NCBI GenBank assembly: GCA_050633465.1
Contig: JBOEGO010000002.1
Span: 62,001-126,000, forward strand
DNA length: 64,000 nucleotides
From: UBA3069 sp050633465
GTDB taxonomy: Bacteria > Pseudomonadota > Alphaproteobacteria > Rhodobacterales > Rhodobacteraceae
Direction of reading: 5' to 3'
The translations under genes and the position numbers were made by a program. How positions within the stretch are numbered: position 1 is the first letter of the stretch; each line of letters begins with the position of its first letter. Positions 58,153-64,000 of the stretch are shown here, piece by piece. The notes beneath the pieces were generated by a model that saw only the letters and a program-made list of their open reading frames with translations, made no database searches and was not told the DNA's origin.

Positions 58153-60555
58153 TCAGTGCGCTGTGGCGCTTGTGCCGCTTTCCTTGGCCAGAGCAGCGGC
58201 TGCGGCCTCTTCTGCGGCTTCGTCCCATTCCACCGCTTCGGGTGCGCGCACCAATGCGTGTTTCAGCACCTCGGAGACATGCGACACGGGGATGATTTCC
58301 ATGCCCTGTTTCACATTGTCAGGGATATCTGCCAGATCTTTTTCGTTCTCCTCGGGGATAAGAACGGTTTTGACCCCGCCGCGCAGGGCGGCCAGCAGTT
58401 TTTCCTTTAGCCCGCCAATGGCGCTGGCATTGCCGCGCAGCGTGACCTCGCCTGTCATGGCGATATCCTTGCGCACGGGGATTTTGGTCAGCACCGAAAC
58501 GATGGCCGTCACCATGGCCAGACCGGCCGACGGCCCGTCCTTGGGCGTGGCACCATCGGGCACATGGACGTGGATATCCCATTTGTCCATGCGTGGCGGT
58601 TTGATCCCGATTTGCGGCGCGATCGAACGCACATAGGAATTGGCCGCATCGATGGATTCCTTCATCACATCGCCCAGCTTACCCGTGGTTTTCATCCGAC
58701 CCTTACCAGCAAGGCGCAGAGCCTCGATCTGAAGCAGGTCACCACCGACCGAAGTATAGGCCAGCCCCGTCACCACGCCGACCTGATCTTCCTTCTCGGT
58801 CAGGCCATAGCGGTGCTTTTTCACGCCCAGATAGTCGGAAATATTATCCGCTGTGACGTGGACTTCGGTTTCTTCGCCCTTGACGATCTGGGTCACGGCC
58901 TTGCGCGCCAGTTTCGCCAGTTCGCGTTCCAGATTACGCACGCCCGCCTCGCGGGTGTAATACTGAATGATCGAGGTCAGAGCGTCATCGGAAACGTCGA
59001 ATTCGCCCTTGCGCAACCCGTGATTTTTCACTTGTTTTTCAACAAGATGCTGGCGCGCGATCTCGCGTTTCTCATCCTCGGTGTAACCCGCCAGCGGGAT
59101 GATCTCCATCCGGTCCAGCAGCGGGCCAGGCATGTTATAGCTGTTGGATGTGGTCAGGAACATCACGTTGGACAGGTCATATTCGACCTCCAGGTAGTGA
59201 TCCACAAATGTAGCGTTCTGTTCGGGGTCCAGCACCTCCAGCATGGCGGATGCGGGATCGCCACGGAAATCCTGACCCATCTTGTCGATTTCATCGAGCA
59301 GGATCAGCGGGTTGGTGGTTTTCGCCTTTTTCAGCGCCTGAATGATCTTGCCCGGCATCGATCCGATATAGGTGCGGCGGTGACCGCGAATTTCGGATTC
59401 ATCACGCACACCACCCAGCGAAATGCGAATAAATTCGCGCCCCGTGGCACGGGCCACGGATTTGCCAAGGCTGGTTTTACCCACGCCGGGGGGGCCGACC
59501 AGGCACATGATCGGGCCTTTCAGCTTTTGGCTGCGCCCCTGCACCGCCAGATATTCGACGATCCGCTCCTTGACCTTTTCCAGCCCGTAATGATCGTGAT
59601 CCAGAATATCCTGCGCCTTGTGCAGGTTCTTTTTGGTGCGCGATTTCACGCCCCAGGGGATCGACAACATCCAGTCCAGATAGTTGCGCACCACGGTGGC
59701 CTCGGCCGACATGGGGGACATATTTTTCAGCTTTTTCAGCTCGGCATCGGCTTTTTCGCGGGCTTCCTTGGACAGTTTCGTCTTGTTGATACGGTCCTCC
59801 AGCTCGGCAATCTCGCCTTCGCCCTCTTCGCCGTCGCCCAGTTCCTTCTGGATCGCCTTCATCTGTTCGTTCAGATAATATTCGCGCTGTGTGCGCTCCA
59901 TCTGGGATTTGACGCGGGTTTTGATCTTTTTCTCGACCTGAAGCACGGACATTTCGCCCTGCATCAACCCATAGACCTTCTCCAGCCGCTCGGACACGGA
60001 CAGGGTTTCCAGCAGCTCCTGTTTCTGTTCGACCTCGATCCCCAGATGCCCCGCGACCAGATCGGCCAGTTTCGCCGGATCAGAGGTTTCGGACACTGCG
60101 ACCAGCGCCTCTTCGGGGATGTTTTTCTTGACCTTGGCGTAGCGTTCGAATTCTTCGGTCACGGTGCGCAACAGCGCCGTGATCATCGCGGGGTCGCCCT
60201 CTTCTTCGTCCAGCAACACTGCTGATGCCTCGAAAAAATCATCATTTTCAAGGTATTCGGTAATTTTGACCCGTGCCTGACCTTCGACCAGCACCTTGAC
60301 CGTGCCATCGGGCAGTTTCAGCAGTTGCAGCACATTGGCCAGCACGCCGGTGTCATAAATACCTTCCGATGAGGGGTCATCCACACCGGGGTCGATCTGG
60401 CTGGACAGCAGGATTTGCTTGTCGTCTGCCATCACCTCTTCGAGGGCGCGCACGGATTTGTCACGGCCCACGAAAAGCGGCACGATCATATGCGGGAAAA
60501 CCACGATATCGCGCAGCGGCAGAACGGGATAGGAGGGGTTCAATTGCTCTTGCAT
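58153..60555 (-). CDS. lon: ATP-dependent Lon protease
   Basis: An 800-residue Lon: N-terminal substrate domain (LRDIVVFPHMIVPLFVGRDK), AAA+ module with Walker A GPPGVGKTSLGKS and Walker B PLILLDEIDKM, and the C-terminal serine protease with PKDGPSAGLAM (catalytic Ser) and the Lys in GGLKEKLLAALRGG. It degrades damaged and regulatory proteins. The 272-base gap upstream has GTTGAA and CCCAAAT at a heat-shock-like spacing, a weak sigma32 candidate. Confidence 0.97.
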   Translation of the reverse strand: MQEQLNPSYPVLPLRDIVVFPHMIVPLFVGRDKSVRALEEVMADDKQILLSSQIDPGVDDPSSEGIYDTGVLANVLQLLKLPDGTVKVLVEGQARVKITEYLENDDFFEASAVLLDEEEGDPAMITALLRTVTEEFERYAKVKKNIPEEALVAVSETSDPAKLADLVAGHLGIEVEQKQELLETLSVSERLEKVYGLMQGEMSVLQVEKKIKTRVKSQMERTQREYYLNEQMKAIQKELGDGEEGEGEIAELEDRINKTKLSKEAREKADAELKKLKNMSPMSAEATVVRNYLDWMLSIPWGVKSRTKKNLHKAQDILDHDHYGLEKVKERIVEYLAVQGRSQKLKGPIMCLVGPPGVGKTSLGKSVARATGREFIRISLGGVRDESEIRGHRRTYIGSMPGKIIQALKKAKTTNPLILLDEIDKMGQDFRGDPASAMLEVLDPEQNATFVDHYLEVEYDLSNVMFLTTSNSYNMPGPLLDRMEIIPLAGYTEDEKREIARQHLVEKQVKNHGLRKGEFDVSDDALTSIIQYYTREAGVRNLERELAKLARKAVTQIVKGEETEVHVTADNISDYLGVKKHRYGLTEKEDQVGVVTGLAYTSVGGDLLQIEALRLAGKGRMKTTGKLGDVMKESIDAANSYVRSIAPQIGIKPPRMDKWDIHVHVPDGATPKDGPSAGLAMVTAIVSVLTKIPVRKDIAMTGEVTLRGNASAIGGLKEKLLAALRGGVKTVLIPEENEKDLADIPDNVKQGMEIIPVSHVSEVLKHALVRAPEAVEWDEAAEEAAAAALAKESGTSATAH

Positions 60556-60827
60556 GCTCGGTCCTTAATATTGGCAGTCCGGCGGGCCCCGAGATTGGCG
60601 GCGCATCCGGCTCCATTCGTTTTTACTATTTGGGTGCGATCATGATCATTTCAACCGCACCAGCCTTGCTTCGCAGTTTGCCCTTGCCCCGCACAGGACA
60701 CAAGGCGCGAAATAGGTGCAATGTGAACGGATCGGGCACAATCACGCAGCCCGCCCGCACAAAGCGGTGAAATTGTCGTTGCCTTGCAAAGATTTGCAAA
60801 TTTTCGCCAAAACCGTGGGCATTGGCC

Positions 60828-61649
60828 CTATTCCTGCGCGCCGCCACCCGGCGCACTGACCAGCGTCGTCTCCCAGCCATCATAGACCCCGCCCATGTCG
60901 CGGCAGGTTCGGTCCAGCATGGCAGTATGGGCCAAGATGACATCAGGCTGGATAGAGGAGATATGCGAAAACCGCACGACCCGATCCTGACCATATTGCG
61001 CGACCTCCTCCAGGTCGTAATCCTTGGCCGTGATCCACTCTTGAAACGTTTTGACCTGTTTCGGGCCATTAAACACACACCAATGATTGATCGGGCGCGG
61101 CTCGGCAGGAAAATCGCCAGCGGCAATCAAACCGGTGATCACCCGCAAATCACCTATTTGCCGTTGTTCTGCGGCGTCGGGGTAGAGTTCACTGGAATAC
61201 ACATCCATGGGTTTGCGCGATTCCGGTAGGAAATCGGCCCTCAAACCGAATTCCTGCGCCGTATCCTGCAAGACCGATTTGGCCGCCGTGGGCAGAACCC
61301 CGTCAGGGAAAAGCACATAGAACACCCGCTGGCCCTGTCCGGTTGTGCGCCCGGCCATACGCCCGCCCAAACGGGCCAGCCGATCAACCATGGAATCCTC
61401 TAACCGAAACAGGCTGAGTGCTTCGTTTCGGCGCGTCATGCCATTGCTATCCGGATCTGCCAGCTTGACCGCCATGACAATCGCAACCCCGTCCGAGAGC
61501 GCCCCCCCCTCGTCCATGACCGACAGATCGACAAAAACCGAAACCGGATCGGCAGCATCCTGCCGGAAATAGCTTACCCAGTTTTCGTCAGCACGCGCCA
61601 GAGGCGCAAATACCATCAGGCAGGCAAGACAGATCATTGCAAACCGCAT
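60828..61649 (-). CDS. Exported DUF695/RraB-like protein
   Basis: A 273-residue protein with signal peptide (residues 1-20, FAMICLACLMVFAPLARA). The front half is DUF695-like (NWVSYFRQDAADPVSVFVDL, MVDRLARLGGRMAGRTTGQG). The back half matches RraB, the RNase E inhibitor (NHWCVFNGPKQVKTFQEWIT, GGVYDGWET). RraB acts in the cytoplasm, but this copy should be exported, so RNase E inhibition is doubtful. It lies 14 bases downstream of tgt. Confidence 0.8.
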   Translation of the reverse strand: MRFAMICLACLMVFAPLARADENWVSYFRQDAADPVSVFVDLSVMDEGGALSDGVAIVMAVKLADPDSNGMTRRNEALSLFRLEDSMVDRLARLGGRMAGRTTGQGQRVFYVLFPDGVLPTAAKSVLQDTAQEFGLRADFLPESRKPMDVYSSELYPDAAEQRQIGDLRVITGLIAAGDFPAEPRPINHWCVFNGPKQVKTFQEWITAKDYDLEEVAQYGQDRVVRFSHISSIQPDVILAHTAMLDRTCRDMGGVYDGWETTLVSAPGGGAQE

Positions 61650-61663
61650 TGGCCTTTTCCCTT

Positions 61664-62794
61664 TTACAGTCGTGCGATATCGCCCTCGGCGCGTTGCGCG
61701 TGGAAATCCGCCTCGAACTGGGCAAAGGTGCCCGTCGCGATGGCATCGCGCATCCCCTGCATCAACTCTTGATAATAATGCAGGTTATGCCAGGTTAGCA
61801 ACATGCCCGAAATCATTTCCTGCGCGCGGAACACATGGTGCAGATAGGCGCGGGAATAGTTGCGGCAGGTCGGGCAGGTGCAATGTTCATCCAGCGGGCG
61901 CGGATCGTCCTGATGACGGGCGTTTTTCATGTTGACCTGACCGCGCCGCGTCCATGCCTGCGCCGTGCGACCGGACCGCGAGGGCAGCACGCAATCCATC
62001 ATATCAACGCCGCGTTTGACCGCGCCAACAATGTCATCGGGTTTGCCCACCCCCATCAGATACCGCGGTTTATCAACCGGCAGCATGTCGGGCGCATATT
62101 CCAGCACGCCAAACATCGCCTCCTGGCCCTCGCCCACGGCAAGGCCGCCGATGGCATAGCCGTCAAACCCGATTTCCGTCAGCTTTTCGGCGCTTTCACC
62201 GCGCAATTCCTGCGTTACCCCGCCCTGCTGGATGCCAAACAGCGCATGGCCCGGACGGTCGCCAAAGGCATCGCGCGACCGCTGCGCCCACCGCATCGAC
62301 AGGCGCATGGATTTCGCCACCTGTTCGTCCGTGGCGGGCAGCGCGGGGCATTCGTCGAAACACATAACGATGTCACTGCCCAGCAGTTTCTGGATCTCCA
62401 TCGACCGTTCCGGCGTCAATTCATGGCGCGATCCGTCGATATGGCTGCGAAAAGTCACACCCTTTTCGGTCAGCTTGCGCAGTTCCGACAGGCTCATCAC
62501 CTGAAACCCGCCGCTGTCGGTCAGGATCGGCTTGTCCCAGTTCATGAATTTATGCAGCCCGCCCAAACGGTCAATCCGTTCCGCCGTGGGGCGCAGCATC
62601 AGATGATAGGTATTGCCCAGCAGGATATCGGCCCCCGTGGCGGCAACGCTTTCGGGCATCATCGCCTTGACCGTGGCGGCGGTGCCAACGGGCATAAAGG
62701 CGGGCGTGCGGATCTGGCCGCGGGGCGTGTCGATCACCCCCAACCGCGCCTTGCCGTCCTGTGCTTTCAACGTAAAGCCAAACCGCTGTGTCAT
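61664..62794 (-). CDS. tgt: Queuine tRNA-ribosyltransferase
   Basis: A 376-residue Tgt, which exchanges guanine 34 for preQ1 in tRNAs with GUN anticodons, including the tRNA-Asp here. LTDSGGFQVMSL and GGLAVGEGQEAM form the active site, and CTCPTCRNYSRAYLHH binds zinc. It is full length. Confidence 0.96.
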   Translation of the reverse strand: MTQRFGFTLKAQDGKARLGVIDTPRGQIRTPAFMPVGTAATVKAMMPESVAATGADILLGNTYHLMLRPTAERIDRLGGLHKFMNWDKPILTDSGGFQVMSLSELRKLTEKGVTFRSHIDGSRHELTPERSMEIQKLLGSDIVMCFDECPALPATDEQVAKSMRLSMRWAQRSRDAFGDRPGHALFGIQQGGVTQELRGESAEKLTEIGFDGYAIGGLAVGEGQEAMFGVLEYAPDMLPVDKPRYLMGVGKPDDIVGAVKRGVDMMDCVLPSRSGRTAQAWTRRGQVNMKNARHQDDPRPLDEHCTCPTCRNYSRAYLHHVFRAQEMISGMLLTWHNLHYYQELMQGMRDAIATGTFAQFEADFHAQRAEGDIARL

Positions 62795-63006
62795 GCCCTG
62801 CCCCTTTTGTCCGGTCGCGCCCTTCTACGCCCGGCTGCGCCCGGTGCCAAGCAGGCGGTATGACAGGCAAAAAAACACCATTATTGCCAAATACCTGCGC
62901 AAATCACAGCAAAAGGGATTCACAGCGCGAATCACCTGTGTCATAAGGGGATACGGCAAGGCGGCCCGATCAAGAGGCCGCCGCCAAAGAGGCAGAGCAA
63001 AACAAG

Positions 63007-63306
63007 ATGGCAAACCGCAAAAAACCCGCATTGGGCCTGTTGGCCTATTTCGCAGTGGCGTTTTCGCTGGGTGCCTATTTCACCTTTGCCGCAGTGCAGG
63101 GCGATTACGGGCTGTTTCGCCGGGTTGAAATCGTCGCGCAGGGCGAGGATCTGAAATTCGAACTGGCCCGCATCCAGCAAGATGTCGCACGGATGGAAAA
63201 CCTGACGCATCGCCTCTCTGACAGCTATCTTGATCTGGACCTGCTGGACGAACAGGCCCGTGATGTTCTGGGCCTGATCCGCAGCGATGAAATCGTGATC
63301 CGTTAA
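63007..63306 (+). CDS. FtsB/DivIC-like septum formation initiator protein
   Basis: A 99-residue single-pass protein: transmembrane helix (residues about 9-29, LGLLAYFAVAFSLGAYFTF), then a coiled coil (VAQGEDLKFELARIQQDVAR) and a short end. FtsB-like proteins join FtsL and FtsQ at the division site. It overlaps the last gene by four bases, end to end. Confidence 0.86.
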   Translation: MANRKKPALGLLAYFAVAFSLGAYFTFAAVQGDYGLFRRVEIVAQGEDLKFELARIQQDVARMENLTHRLSDSYLDLDLLDEQARDVLGLIRSDEIVIR

Positions 63307-64000
63307 TCCCGTCGGGCCGGTTTTTCCGACAGGTCAAGCCATGTCAGCCCGCCGCCAAGCGCCACTGCCTTCGCCGCATAGCCCTGCCAGAACCCCGGCA
63401 CCGGGCCGGGCGGGTTGCCGTAGCGGATGAATTCCGGCCATTCGAAATCAGGGTCCGTCACCAGCGCCTGCGCCCGTTCAGATGTCAGCAGGGCATTGAG
63501 CCAATCCGCCAGATGGGTCCGTTCGGCTTGCGGCACCGGGCCGAGGGCGTAAAGGTCAAACCAGTCGCCCTTCACCTCTTGCCCGAGGAACATCAGAAAC
63601 TGCGCCAGCGCCATCTGGCCGCGGTCTGTCAGGGCGAAAAGATCGTCAAGCGCCTGCGTGACCAGCGCGGCGGGGATACCGCCACGGGGCAGCATTTCGA
63701 ACAGATAGGCAGGGGCGGACAGGGCATCTTCGGCGCGCGGGTCCGCCTCGATCCAGCCGCAATGCAGCAGATAGGCGGCGGCCCAATCGTGATAGGCGGC
63801 GCGCAGGGGTTCGGGCGGCCAATTGCCGGCAAAGACGGCATCGCCAAAGCGGTGCAATTCCACGGCGACACCAACGGTGTCCACCTCCTCTCCTCGTGCC
63901 ATAAGGTCCAGATAACGCGGTAGAAAGGCGGAAAGGTCTGCAAGGCGCGTGGGCACCCCATGGGCGGAATTGCTGTATTCCTGCACCAGATAGGGCGGCA
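63303..64000 (-). CDS. Hypothetical protein, 5' end outside the window
   Basis: At least 227 residues; the frame is open up to the window edge, and the nearest in-window start is a GTG at 63986, so the true start may lie outside. It is helical and tryptophan-rich (FGDAVFAGNWPPEPLRAAYH, GPVPGFWQGYAAKAVALGGG). No family is recognised. Confidence 0.6.
   Translation of the reverse strand, partial: PPYLVQEYSNSAHGVPTRLADLSAFLPRYLDLMARGEEVDTVGVAVELHRFGDAVFAGNWPPEPLRAAYHDWAAAYLLHCGWIEADPRAEDALSAPAYLFEMLPRGGIPAALVTQALDDLFALTDRGQMALAQFLMFLGQEVKGDWFDLYALGPVPQAERTHLADWLNALLTSERAQALVTDPDFEWPEFIRYGNPPGPVPGFWQGYAAKAVALGGGLTWLDLSEKPARRD

Noticed and set aside
58564..60225. 553-codon open frame on the plus strand
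   Set aside because: It is antisense to lon, which has full family identity. GC-rich coding bias explains the open frame.

Overview
The window is chromosomal core DNA from a GC-rich alphaproteobacterium, most likely a Rhodobacteraceae (Roseobacter-group) species. I infer this from protein resemblance and remembered gene order: DUF177-rpmF-plsX-fabH-ihfA-merR, dgt/argS/SPOR/nagZ/scpA/scpB, the moxR/DUF2927/VWA block, and a TRAP transporter beside a NarL-type two-component pair. No insertion sequence, prophage, plasmid gene or CRISPR array is visible. About 60 protein genes and five tRNA genes can be supported, and genes are tightly packed with frequent ATGA overlaps.

Layout. 1-7.7 kb: ornithine-lipid acyltransferase (olsB), bamE, the phospholipid/fatty-acid set DUF177-rpmF-plsX-fabH, ihfA, a long-tailed MerR regulator, tRNA-Pro and a dCTP deaminase. 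7.7-21 kb is mostly minus strand: a membrane diguanylate cyclase, the scpB/scpA/nagZ/SPOR run, an ArgS-like protein whose two catalytic signature motifs are eroded, an SDR-like protein that also lacks its catalytic residues, a cation:proton antiporter and dgt. Then come a plus-strand A-type Fe-S carrier and a two-gene unit made of a small protein with five FTSGL repeats and a 355-aa protein of unknown function. 21-33 kb: xth, an FAD monooxygenase, dksA, moxR and its VWA partner with a DUF2927 lipoprotein, a class D beta-lactamase-like gene with small exported proteins, an M48 protease, a PIN protein and an RlmI-type methyltransferase. 33-42 kb: edd-eda, glnE, DUF2852, RDD and bpt. 42.6-49.7 kb: a TRAP transporter (dctM, dctQ, dctP) divergent from a sensor kinase/response regulator pair. 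49.8-64 kb: two cyclophilins, pgk, a haloacetate-dehalogenase-like hydrolase, a glycosyltransferase, a sulfotransferase-like protein, tRNA-Asp (two copies), tRNA-Val (two isoacceptors), a molybdenum-related trio (DUF2478, mobA, tusA), an HU protein with a histone-H1-like tail, lon, an exported DUF695/RraB-like protein, tgt, and an FtsB-like protein.

How the genes work together. Most of the window is housekeeping: membrane lipid synthesis, chromosome condensation (ScpAB), Entner-Doudoroff sugar breakdown (edd/eda feeding pgk-level glycolysis), nitrogen control (glnE), protein quality control (lon, bpt, cyclophilins) and tRNA modification (tgt). The TRAP operon is probably controlled by the adjacent two-component system. 

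The most unusual items are: (1) an intact ArgS-family gene with HIGH lost and KMSKS deleted, next to a second probable pseudoenzyme; (2) the FTSGL-repeat protein with its downstream partner; (3) an 11-bp hairpin that buries the ribosome binding site of the RlmI-like gene with its start codon in the loop; (4) paired perfect DnaA boxes with duplicated TTAA-rich elements upstream of xth; (5) a concentric palindrome and a 32-aa cysteine-rich small gene upstream of the DUF2927 gene; (6) duplicated operator-like sites upstream of the DUF2852 gene.
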